From positions 93,898,530-93,962,529 of the forward strand of contig JALIRH010000001.1 in assembly GCA_023055505.1 (NCBI GenBank): a stretch of DNA of 64,000 bases. The letters are read 5' to 3'. The DNA comes from Callipepla californica brunnescens (Eukaryota; Chordata; Aves; Galliformes; Odontophoridae). The notes beneath the pieces were generated by a model, which saw only the letters and a program-made list of their open reading frames with translations, did not search any database and was not told the origin of the DNA. A program made the position numbers and the translations under genes. Shown here one piece after another: positions 45,928 to 57,445 of this stretch (the stretch's first letter is position 1; each line of letters starts with the position of its first letter).

Positions 45928-48900
45928 AACTTGTTATTAGTTTTGACAGAAAGGAAAATTATAACAGATTTCTTGTGTCTGACTTAAACTGTCAAGAATT
46001 TTCCCTCTTAAGATTTGATCACAGCAGTCAGAAGTTTAATAAATTGTTGAAAATAAAATATTTGTTTAGTAAACCTTTTAAGAGCGCTTTCTCTCAAGAT
46101 ATTTCTTATGACCCTGGATCTTTAATTCAAAAGTCAATAGAAAAGACATTTCTTCTTTTCATTTCGATATTACATATACTAATGTTCTGTATTTGTACTT
46201 CATTACAAAAACAACTGGTTACAATTGTACACTGGTTTAAACTTAAGAGTTAATGTTGGTGATTTTCTTCCATATGCCAAATTGAATTTCAATTATTAAG
46301 AGTTAAATCTGCGTGATTATTTCACACTTTTTAAATTCTGCTTTTGATTACTCATAAAACTGTTTACGTACAACTATAATGACAACTGCTTTTCTAGTAG
46401 AGCAGTATTTTCCTTCAGAATCCTAATATAAAAATGGCCAAATATTGATTTTGAAACAGTAACTGATTGCATATGCCTTTTTCTTTTCTTCATACAGCCC
46501 TCCATGCAATAAAACAAATAATTTAGATTACTTCTGGTACCTTCTTGCTGTAGATAACATCTATTTTATTATAGAATTTAAAAATATAACATACCTTACC
46601 AACAGTAAAGTTTGTGAATATTAGCAGCATTCTAGGAGTATGTACCTTACTATCTGAAAAAAGGATATATTATCATTAAATTCTTGTAATGTATGTTTAA
46701 TGTTATTCTATCCTAGAATAGAGTTTGAAGTTAGTCATCTTTATCTTATGCTGACACTTCATGAAGGAGGTTTTTTTAAGAAAATATGAAAAAAAAGACA
46801 TTTAAATATTTTTGAAACTATTATTGAAAGTCCTTTCAACCAATAGTGAATTGAATTTAGATTGTTTATAGCTGCTACTATTGAGAGTATAAACAAGCAA
46901 GCAAACAAGTAAGAAAACAGTTCAGTGGCAAATATTTAATGTGCCTTCTAGCATTTAACATCAACAAGGTAAATTGTGAAGTGGCATTGAAAGCTTCAGG
47001 TTTGACTCTTGTTCTAGGATTGTGAAGGAACTTATTTACAATTCTTTAGCGTTTACTGTATATCATCCCTCCAACTTTTCCTTGAGTGATCTGACATACA
47101 CTATGCAACTCGTCTCCCTGTCAGTAATGTTCCATGATATTGGAGCCCGCATCTGCTTGGAGATGTCTGATTTCATCTGCTGCTGAGTTTAATTACAATT
47201 TTGAGTCACATTCGAGTCATAGATCCAAGCTATGGGACTAAATGTTCACCACTATCTGGAATGAAAGATACTCTAGTTGCAAATATGGCCAATCTGAAAT
47301 GGGAAATAGCTATAGGAATGATTTATGTGGTTGATGTCTTTATGAGATAAACAAGCTGTCTGTCCATTAAATGCTAATCTCCACTTTCTTGAATACTTAA
47401 TCATCTTTAGCTAGCTTTGGGTTTGAACAGTTCATTTCTTCTGAAGTTTTGGCATTTTCCCCTGCTGTCCACATCAGTGTTATGTAAGGTTCTCCCTAAC
47501 AGCTTTGTCTGACCTTGTTCTCTATTCAGTACATGATCAAGTGACCATGACATCACAAATCTTTTCATGTCAGTTTTAATAAATTATTACTTTATAGCAA
47601 TAAAATACATTGCTTCTTCTCTCTTAGAAGTGAAGTGTATAATCTCATCTGCAACATCTTGATGTCTGCAGGACTTTTTCCTCATATTTCATATTACTCA
47701 CTGACAATACAGAATTTTTCCTTTTCTAAATTATGCTACCAAAGCAGTATTCTTCCTGTGAAGATATGATAAAATATATCTGCGAAATCTATTAGCAGCT
47801 GTCCTTGCTGACATTATGTGCACAAATAGCTGCACATATTTCCTCAGTGAACTTTCGCAAGGTATTATTTATTTCTTTAAAGTATTCTTATTTCTACATC
47901 TTAAATTAGTCCAACACTTCTCAGGAAAACCAGAATGAACAGAATGGATCAAAAATGTTTTGAACATGTTTTTCAAAATGATGTGACATACATGATTAAC
48001 TAACAAATCAGTAATGGGAAAGCTATAAAGTTGGCATTAGCTAGCATACACAATACAAAATGTATTTCTAAATAATTTTTCTACCTTATCTCTTGCCTCT
48101 GCCAAGTAAACATTTTAAAGTAAAACAATCAGGCTGAACATTTCAATAGGAACTGACAAAAAAAAAAAAAAAAAAAAAAAAAACCCTACAAAAATGAACA
48201 AAATCTAATGGCTCAAAAAGAAAAAAAAAGAAAGAGGTCATTAATTACATATTTTGTTCATCAGTTTGTTAATTGAACTCTCCTACACAGACAGGTCTGC
48301 ATTTCTGAAATGTGAAGCCCTTTTATTCATTATGTCGTCATACTTATCACTTGGAATAAGAGAAAGGCTACTTTCAGGATAAATTATAAATCTGCTCAAA
48401 CTTAGCAGGTTTAGCATCACAGTTCTGTATCATAAAATGCAAATAAATATTCAATTTCTAGATTCAGTTCTCACTTTAGAAAAGATTAAATGCAATACCC
48501 TCATGAATTTTTAATTATAAATTTTCCCATAATTGCGCATCCATAAAATTTAAAAAAACCTAAAATAAAGATATAAATAAAAAGTTTTTCTTGGGTCCAT
48601 GCTCAAAAAAACAACCAAAAACACTTTAAATTCATGCCTGTCTTCTGTTCTTATTTGTCATAGAAATGAGAATAATGGATTTCAGCAAATGTTTGACTTC
48701 CTGAGTGAATCTGAGCTTTTAAATAGTATTTATATTTCATTTCTAAGCCCGTAGTTTAAAAAAATAAAAATCCAAGGTCACCTGCACATAATAAACAGAC
48801 TTCTATGGATTCTCAGTATTAAAAAATGAAAAGAATTGTCAGCCTCTTGGGATGTTAGAAGAGGATTTACTTGAGTCTTAAGAGGGAATCACTTAAATCT

Positions 48901-49166
48901 GTCATACAGGGAATACAAGGAAATTACTTCCATGGCTAAAACCATTGAAAAAAATATTCAGAAACCTTGAATTGTATTTGATCGAACTATTCCAGAAGAC
49001 ACATGCTTATCACAAAGAGGTTCTTCTTTCAAAGGTTTCTAGTGACTTCAGAAACCAAATTATTTCCAAATTTTGCTTTTCTCTAAGGATACTAACCTTT
49101 AAAAGCATTGGTTATCTCTAAGCTACAGATTCACTTGAGCTACATTCATGTGTAGAGGTGCTCAGA
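45928..49166. other. Unique AT-rich non-genic sequence
   Basis: More than 3 kb without a recognised gene or element. A 26-A run lies at 48158-48183. The stretch at about 47030-47450 is less AT-rich and free of simple repeats, so it would be a reasonable place to look for conserved noncoding sequence. Confidence 0.6.
48158..48183. repeat. Poly(A) tract, 26 bases
   Basis: An uninterrupted run of 26 A followed by CCCTACAAAAATG. No retroposed body is recognisable upstream. Confidence 0.9.
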
Positions 49167-49275
49167 CAACCATGGAATGAATGCCTTAGGTTGCAGGGGA
49201 CCTTAAAGATCATTTAGTACCATCCCCTCTGCCATAAGCAGGAGTGCCAACCACTATTTCAGGCAAAAGACACAA
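49167..49275 (-). mobile_element. CR1 LINE, 3' tail
   Basis: The plus-strand CATGGAATGAATGCCTTAGG, GGGGACCTTAAAGATCATTT and GCCAACCACTATTTCAGGC match the reverse complement of the CR1 3' UTR. Only about 110 bp remain. Confidence 0.85.
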
Positions 49276-52200
49276 TGCTCATTTTTTAAGCTCCTCAACA
49301 AGTAAGTTTAGTAACCTCTGCGGATTAGTTAATGAGCAAAGGGAGCCACCAATCTGAGTATGGTCAATTGTGCATGCTGCTCTAACTCAGTCTCCTCTCT
49401 ACTTTCTAAACACAAAACTTACTTAGAGCACAGCAGTCAAAATCAGGAAAATAAACAACCTTCTCCTTTTTAATTACCCCCAAAATCTTACCTAGTCAAC
49501 ACTACTGCTTTATAGTTTTCGGCACGATGTCCCCTGATACAGAATAACACTTTGTCTAATTTAGGCCAGCTGTCCTGGCTCCACTCCCCCTCCTGCTGTG
49601 CCATAAGAATTATTATTTATTTAAATGAATAATGATATATTTTCCATATAAAGTGATTTGGAAGCAAGATACATAGCTAATAGACTTTAAACTGCAAAAT
49701 TGTTTGTATTTATTCCAGCAAGTCAATACATATGCCAGCATGCTTTATGCAGACGTAGTTACATAGATTTCTACACAGAAAACTTAGACAGAAAAGAAGA
49801 TGAAGAGTAATAGAGATGATAGAATTCTTCTTTAAAATATTCTTGTAGTAGAGTAGTAGTAGTAGTAAGAGAAATATTGAAATAAAAGTATTTCCTTTGA
49901 ATTATAAATTATGTCAGACATTAATACTAACACGGTGGCATACATGAGAACACTGAAAAGCCAAAGTGAAGAAATAAATTGTATTATATCCTCTTTACTG
50001 TTAACGATTGTTCAAATAAGAAAATACTTGCAGCAATAGAGGTGTGGCAGTAACTGAAAATAATGGCGAATAGTTAAAATTTCAGTTGAATATTAAGAGC
50101 CATTAAAATGCAGTAGCAATATGAAGTCAAAGTTGATAAATTTTAGTAAACTTAACCACAGATATGAAAGTGTGTTTTAGTTCTTTGATTTGAAACACAA
50201 GAAATATCTCCTTTTCATATTTTTGGGTTTTTGCAATTGAATGTGATTTGCAAAAAGGATGGATAATAAGAAAACATTTCAATGTTCCTTGTATCTCCAG
50301 CATGGAAACTTCAGGAAGTTATTTATATCCTAGAGGCAAAAATAAATATTTAGTATGCAATAATATATACATAAAAACATTTTTTTCAAAGGAAGTTCTC
50401 ATATGTTCAGTCAGCAGATAGAATATTTTGGAGCAATCATGTCACACAAAGTTACCAGGAAGGGCCTCCTGTGACTCTGTGAAGTATAATTATACTGACA
50501 TGATTACATTTCCAGTTCTAAAGTATTACAAAGTGGGTAGTTTTGAATCTGTGGTGGAAGTAACTGTAGCAACAAGGAGAATAACTGAAGCTGATTTGAC
50601 TTCTACTGAAGATAAGTATGTACTAGAATCAAATTAAAAAAAAATATATTCTCAGTGCTTTTATGGTCAAAATTTCTTTTACATCAATAGCTCATTCCAG
50701 GTTTCCCTCCAAAGAAAACCTGGAGCATTGATTTCTAGGATACATTTCTGTTCCACCTGACTTTGCACACAAGACTTTCATTGGTTTGACGAGACCAAGA
50801 TCAGATTTTCAGGTTTCACATGAGATTTTTTGTTTTTGTTGTTAAAAAATGCTGTGATACAGACACTATTGCAAACTACTGTATAATGAATTATAGAAAT
50901 CAGATTTATTTTTTTTATGTGAGGCTCCAAATTAGATCATTCTCCTCAAAAGAACAGCATTTAATTTTTATACAATAATTTCAGAGAAATAGTAACAGAT
51001 ACATTAAGCATACTTAAGGGAAGCTTTAATATTAATACTAATAATAATCTTTTTACATGATCTACAAGTAGACAAGCAGTAAATGATCGGATCTTCAGTC
51101 AGTATGAGTGAACATAATCAACCTACTCAATGTTATGGTACCACTATTTAAGGAATCAGTACTTAGGCATTATCACATCAAGATAGAATAGAGGAAAATA
51201 TTCAGGATTTCCTTTCTGTAAAGAAAGTAAATTGAATAAGACTATACTTAGCTTACCTTCTTCTTCACTTTTGCTTGCTCTGTGTCAAGTAGAAACTCAA
51301 CTGGGAGGCTCTGTCTTCTTATAAAGTGACTTGGACAGGAATAACTGCAGCAGCAAAGATTTTTTATTGTAAAGGTCATTATCTGAGCTCTATTCATACA
51401 GCAAGAATTTTGTGTCTTACTACTGTGCCCAGGAGAGTGAACTGTTGGCAGTGAAGAAGTCAGGAGCAAGGTAGCCTGAAAGTAACACATAGGTGAATCA
51501 CTGCTCATGAAGCAGGCACATAACCTTTAATCAAATTTGTTGGAGTTGCAAAAAATTATTCAGTTGCAACTCCTGCATCGAATTCTCAGGCTAAAGCAGG
51601 ACAGTTAAATCTTTCACTGTCAAAAGGCAAAAAGAAAGGTCACAGATTTGAGAACTAGAAAGAACACTGCTATAGCAAACAAAAGAGTGGGTCTTCTCAG
51701 TGAATCTTACACAGCAAAAGCATGAAAGTCCCCACAAAGATAAATCAAGTCATCATTATTTATAGCAAAGCAACTGAGTTCTCAGAATGTACAGAAGTGT
51801 TGAATGAACTCTTTTGTCTTTTTATTACGAAATCAGGCTTTGAAATTTACAGGAATATTACACCACACTAGCTAATTTTCATTACTGTAAAATGCAAAAA
51901 AAAGTTCTATGATATTAATGAAAAGATCTACAGCTGTTTAGACTCTATTACTTACTTTCACTTATGCTTCTTGGTGATACAAAGTGTTAAAATAATATAA
52001 AGGATGCTATTATACATTTTGCTTTTTCTTTTGCTTCTTTTCCAGAAATTAAAATTTCTTCTTCTTATATTAATGTGAACTCCTTTCACATTCTTTCTAG
52101 AGAAGAAAAGTCTGAAATCCAAATGTTGTAAAACTAAGAACAGATAATGCATATTTTCAAAGGGAAGTTTTTGAAAGTCATTTTTTCCAAATGCATATAG

Positions 52201-52940
52201 TTCAAGGTTAGACTAGTATCTGCAATTTTATCCATGTCAATTTATTTTATTTATGAGAATTTATTTCATTTATGAAAGTACTTACACAACAGTTGTTAAA
52301 TTATGGTGTCCTACATGTGTCCTTTAATTCTTCAATAAAGTTGTAAACTCACATTAATTATGCCATGTTACAAAAGGTTTAAACATTTTAAGTACCTGAA
52401 AATACAAAAAAATTCCCCCAAATATGCCTCACTGTTATATTTCAGAATTAATATTGACAGAATTGTATTAATTCCTTAAAAGAGAATAAAAACATAATTT
52501 CAATCTCAAATCTTTATATTAAGAGCACATTAGAAGATGTTACCAGAGTTCTGTTTTTACGATTCTAGGAAATCTACCAAGAAATACCACTCTGATATGT
52601 TCTTGATCCTTTGCTTAAAGTGAAACTTCAAGTTATTATGAATTAAATACATTTTTATAACCTCCATCCTTATTAATAAGATCCTATTAGCATACCAGCC
52701 TAATAGTTCTAAAAGCACCTCATACTATAATATTCCACAATATTTAAAAATACACACTATCCTGAGACAATAGATAAAATATGATGTTACAATAGTGAAA
52801 ATGAAAGTTTGAACTTACTAAAGGAAGAGTTTTCTTCTGATAGACTTGATTTCTATGGGCAAATTGATTCAAATATTACCTTGATTTCAGAATTACTTGG
52901 AAATGTTGACCAATTTTGTCAGCATTTCAGGAAGGTGTTC

Positions 52941-52971
52941 TTTTGTTTGTTTGTTTGTTTTGTTTTGTTTT
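52941..52971. repeat. (TTTG)n and (TTTTG)n array
   Basis: Four TTTG units followed by TTTTG units. It is a simple repeat in unique sequence. Confidence 0.85.
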
Positions 52972-53170
52972 GGTAATTCAAACCACTTTGTTCATTCTTA
53001 GTGATTAAAGAATGAGAAGAATGATCAGCTTATTATCTTCAAAACAGAATGAACAGATTGCCTACTGTTCTTCAGAATTACAAGTATTGTATGTCATGCA
53101 AAGTCTGCTAGCATCTGCTCGAAAATATGAGCACAAGTGTATGATGTGTTGCACTGTGCTTGAATCAGCC

Positions 53171-53189
53171 CCTTTCAGTCACTGAAAGG
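53171..53189. repeat. Short perfect inverted repeat
   Basis: CCTTTCAG and CTGAAAGG are separated by TCA, an 8-bp stem with a 3-base loop. There is no T run after it and no gene next to it, so there is no reason to call it a terminator or RNA. Confidence 0.8.
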
Positions 53190-55098
53190 AAAGCCTGGGA
53201 GAGTCTGGAATAAACCTTAGCTGTTTTCCTTTTTCTGACCTACATTTTGCCACGTAATTGCAAATTTCAATATGGAAAGGAATCATTAAACTACATTTAG
53301 GAAGCTTCAATACATTCATTAACTTCCTCTACTGAAGGATGAAGCATTTGATTCATTTTATAAAATCAAAAAATCTACATACTGAAACTTTACCTATATA
53401 TATAGTGAAATAAAACATGATTACATCTCTCAGTTTAATGTAACATTTTAATAGTTGAGGCTAATTTAGTAGTATAATTGAAGATGTTTTGAGATATTTT
53501 GTCCATTATTTTGTCTATTTTTTTCTTATAAATAATCTTTAATTTGAATTTTGTCAGGCATTTTTTGTACACTTAATTATTGTAGATTCTGGTTCTATAG
53601 AACTATACATTGTACTTCAGGTCCAGATTCTGCAAGAATATCTGTGTGGAAAGAGTTATTTCCCCTTAAAGATATCCTGGCAGAATTGGTGGCTTAGTGT
53701 ATTTATAAGAAACAAACAAACAGATAATTTTCTTATTATGACTTTATTCTGAATTTTGGACTTGATATATATATATATGTATAATGAAAGATGGATAAGC
53801 ATACTTGATTTTACTGACATTTCATATTGAAGACTATGAAAAGGCAGTCATTCTTCTCACATATAAAATTATAGAGACTAAATTAATGTAGAAATAGTAT
53901 TTTCAAATTACATGCCAGTTAAATATTTCATAGTGTTTGCCTTTCATCTTCTAAAAAATGTATAGCGCATAAGTTTTTCTATCAGTTCAGCATATATTTG
54001 CAACTCACATACTGAACTCACTTTGTTATAATATTATAATGACTCCACACACAACTGGTGTGACATAGTAAGTGTTCAATAGAAACTTTAAAAATAAGTT
54101 GTATCATAATGCATTGTTCTTTTTCTACTTTCTTTTTTATATCATTTGTCTATTACTTAATTTAAGATATAAAAAAGAATACAAGCTATTTATTGGATGT
54201 GCATATGCTATATTTAATATTTGAACTTAAAAGATCTAATTTGTCATTCTAGAAATAAGAATTCAAGACAAGGGTCTGACTGACTAAATTTTTGTTGTTT
54301 TTGAAGACATTGAATTGTTATAATGTAGGAGGTCATTTGAATGACTTCTGTCATTAAAAATATTTTCTGAGTATATAAAGCAGCCATATTCTGAGTAAAG
54401 CACATCTTATTAAAAAACGTTTCAGAATACTGAAAGAACAAAAATAATTCTAAACATAAATCTGGATCACTAAGAATTGTATAGCTGAAGAGGAAAAGAA
54501 CAGGATGAAGTACTTCCATCTCTTATAAAAATGAACTTATTGGTGCAACATCACTTGAACATGAAAGGATTTACAACTTCTGAATAGAAACTGAGGCAGC
54601 TTAACAATAGAAACTGTGACAACATTGTTGATAGACCTTTTGGAGTTTTTTTTCTCATAGGTTACAGTTCACCAATATTTAACCTATCATTTACACCATA
54701 TTCAGTTCTCTGACATAACTTTAGATTTAAATTTTAACAGCATTTCAGTTGAATATCCATTTATGTAAAATGTAAAATATTTACACCTTTATAAAAGATT
54801 TTTTTCTTAAGCCTGAAAAGGTCCTGTTTCCCAGCTGCACCAAGTGATTTGTTCTGAAAGCAGTGTTAGAACATTTTCTGAGGTATTCTAAATGCAATTG
54901 TTCATTCAGTACATTTAAGTGTTGCTTAATCAGTGAGGCTCTAGGCAGATGTAGTCATCAGACTAGCAAGTCTAACTCTTTCAATCTTAAAAAGGAACAA
55001 AAGTTAAAAAAAAAATATCTGGAAAAGAATGTATAAAGCATAGTCTAGGATACTATGACACAAATAAATTGCTAGCTTAATTGAGAAGTGTTTTTTTT

Positions 55099-55120
55099 AT
55101 TATTATTATTATTATTATTT
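55099..55120. repeat. (ATT)n microsatellite
   Basis: Seven ATT units following an eight-T run. It sits about 65 bp before the first of two CR1 copies. Confidence 0.9.
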
Positions 55121-55184
55121 CTCATTTACTCCAAACTCTTTGGCCCAAGCAAGCCAAAATGTTGAACAACATCTTAGAGGAACA

Positions 55185-55522
55185 GACTCTCAGCAGACCT
55201 CATTCTTTCAGTACTTATACAGACCTTATAAACAGGAAAGAGACAGAATTTTAATCAGACTGATAGTGAAGGGGAAATGCATTTGAACTGAAAGAGGAGG
55301 GATTCAGTTCACAGTGACATCTTTTATTCAGAAGGTGCTGAGGCAGTGGAACAGGTTGCCCAGAGAAGCTATGGACACCCCATGCATGGAGCTACTCAAG
55401 GCCAGATTGAACAGGGCCCTGAGCAAACTGTTCACATGTCTGATTCAGTGGTTTGATAATCCTGCTCATGGCATGGGGATTGGAACTTTTAAATCCCTTC
55501 CAGACATTTTATGATTCTATGG
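55185..55522 (+). mobile_element. CR1 LINE, C-terminus and 3' tail
   Basis: A 5'-truncated CR1 on the plus strand. The frame at 55314-55514 carries VLRQWNRLPREAMDTPCMEL, the ORF2 C-terminus, and the copy ends at about 55522 with TTTTATGATTCTATGGG. The next CR1 begins immediately after in the same direction. Confidence 0.9.
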
Positions 55523-56582
55523 GCTGTTCAATGGATTAAGAACTTTTTGTCCATTCATAACAAGAGGTTGTGATCAATGGTTCTATGTCTGCGTGGAGGC
55601 CAGTCCCAAATGGTATCCCCCAGGGGTCAGTGTTGGGACTGATGATCTTCAATATCTTTATCAATGACAAAGACGATGGAATTGAGTGAACCTTCAGCAA
55701 GTTTATCGACAACACCAAACTGAATGGTGCAGTCAGTACATTGGAGGGAAGGGAAGACATCAATAAGGACCTGGACAGGCTGGAGAAGTGGGCTGTGTGA
55801 TTCTAATGAGGTTCAGTGAGGCCAAGTGCAAGGTGTTGCACTTGAGCAAGGGCAATCCCAGGTTTATACAGACTGGGGAAGGAACTCCTGGAGATCAGTG
55901 CTGCAGAGAAGGACTTGGGGGTCCTGGTGGATGAGAAGCTGGCCATGAGCCCACAGTGTGTGCTTCCAGCCCACGGGACCAACTATTTGCTGGGCTGTAT
56001 TAAAAAAGGCCAGCAGGGAAGGGAGGTGGTTATCCCCCTCTACTCAGCTCTTGTGAGCCCCCATCTGGAGTACTGCGTCCAGGTCTGGGGACCCCAGCAC
56101 AAGAAAGATGCAGAGCTCTTGGAATGGGTCTAGAGGAGGGCCACTAAGATTATCAGAGGGATGGAACACGTCTCCTATGAGAAAGGGTTGAGGGAACTGG
56201 GCTTCTCAGCTTGGAGAAGAGAAGGCTCTGGGGAGACCTCATTGTGGCCTTCCAATACTTGAAGAGAGCGTACAAACAGGAGGAAGAGCAACTGTGTGCA
56301 TGAGTTGATAGTGATATGACAAGGAGGAATGTTTTTAAACTAAGACAGAGGAGACTAGGTTAGATGTTGTGTGTAAGTATTTCACTCAGAGAGTGGTGAC
56401 ACACTGGAACAGTTTGTCCAGGGAGGTTGTGGATGCTGCATCCCTGAAGGCATTCAAGGCCAGGCTGGATGTGGCTCTGGGCAGCCTGGTCTAGCAGCTG
56501 ACAACCTTGTTCACAGCAGGGAGGCTGAAAATAGATGATCTCTGTGGTCCTTTTCAATCCAGGCCATTCTATGATTCTATGA
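55523..56582 (+). mobile_element. CR1 LINE, RT core to 3' end, 1.06 kb
   Basis: The best-preserved long CR1 in the window, on the plus strand. It starts within [14 protein letters not shown] sequence at about 55612-55640, the [10 protein letters not shown] segment at 55648-55680, and the FADDTKL box decayed to FIDNTKL at about 55699-55720. The post-RT part shows [15 protein letters not shown] and [20 protein letters not shown] at 55915-56100. It ends with two clean ATTCTATG units at about 56566-56581, followed by A/AAAT-rich sequence. The 5' half of ORF2, including the endonuclease, is absent. Confidence 0.94.
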
Positions 56583-57377
56583 AAAAAATAAAACAAAATA
56601 AAATAATAAAAAGAAGTCAAAATTCCTCAAAAATAGTTATTCTTGTCACTAACATGTTTCAGAATAAATTGATTGTCAAACCAGGAAAGTTTCAATATCT
56701 CACTTAATTGAAAATTAGACACTCCATAAAAAAAAAAAAAGAATAATAAATATTTAGACAAATATATAGCAAGTATCATGTATTATATTTTCTGGTAGTT
56801 ATTCTTTGTGGTGGTGTTTATTGATACTTTAAATATATGCCTCTCAGCAATTTAATGCTTGATATATCTGGTGTATTAATTACAACATGTTGAGTCAATG
56901 CTTTATAGCTTGTCAATTTTTTTAATGTTCCTTAATATTTTAAAGTCTGGTCTGTTTAAACTGAGAATTGATTAATTTGAGATGCAAAGGTACCTTCCTC
57001 TTTGGTGACTGGAAGATTTCATTAACTTAAGTATTAATGGAAATTATTAATTGAATTAAATTTATATAGCTGAGGGAAAACAGATTAACTCTATTCTCCT
57101 TATATTTGAATTAGCTTCTTTCTCCTTTATGTCTGGGTTGATAATGTCATAATAATAACATTAATGAAGCAATTAAAATTGCTGTGTTTATGCTATTGCT
57201 CTAATGTGCAGATAATTTGGTAACTAAGATCAAGATCAACTACTGAGATTTGAAAATTTGAAGAGATAGACAATATCTCAAGAAGTTTATTACGAATCCA
57301 ATAGATAATACAGTAAATTAAGAGTAAAGATGAGGACTGTGTTGAAGTAAACCTGTTCTCTAAAAATAACATAGACA
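56583..57377. other. Unique very AT-rich sequence
   Basis: No gene or element. The part at 56880-57240 is rich in TTAAT, ATTA and TAAT cores without being a simple repeat, the composition often seen in conserved noncoding elements. Conservation cannot be judged from one sequence. Confidence 0.5.
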
Positions 57378-57445
57378 GGGAGGGAGGGAGGGAGGGAGGG
57401 AGAAGGGAGGGAGGAAGAAGGGAGGAAGAAGGGAGGAAGGAAGGA
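57378..57445. repeat. (GGGA)n array with G-quadruplex potential
   Basis: Six GGG tracts separated by single A bases (57378-57400), followed by GAAGGGAGGGAGG and GGAAGAAG-type units. Four GGG tracts with loops of one base meet the usual definition of an intramolecular G-quadruplex on the plus strand. It lies in unique sequence with no gene nearby. Confidence 0.93.

Larger units (their letters stand above)
49276..55184. other. Unique AT-rich non-genic sequence
   Basis: Almost 6 kb with no recognised gene, RNA or element. Simple features are an AGT tract at about 49851-49868, a TTTG/TTTTG array at 52941-52971, a short AT run at 53766-53779, a hairpin at 53171-53189 and an ATT array at 55099-55120. 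Confidence 0.6.

Noticed and set aside
51240..51508. A minus-strand frame of 86 codons next to a donor-like sequence (CTTACC on the plus strand)
   Set aside because: There is no family similarity that I know, and one weak splice-like signal is not enough for an exon call.
53171..53189. Hairpin as a terminator or small RNA gene
   Set aside because: The stem is only 8 bp, there is no T run, and the context is vertebrate; it is likely chance.
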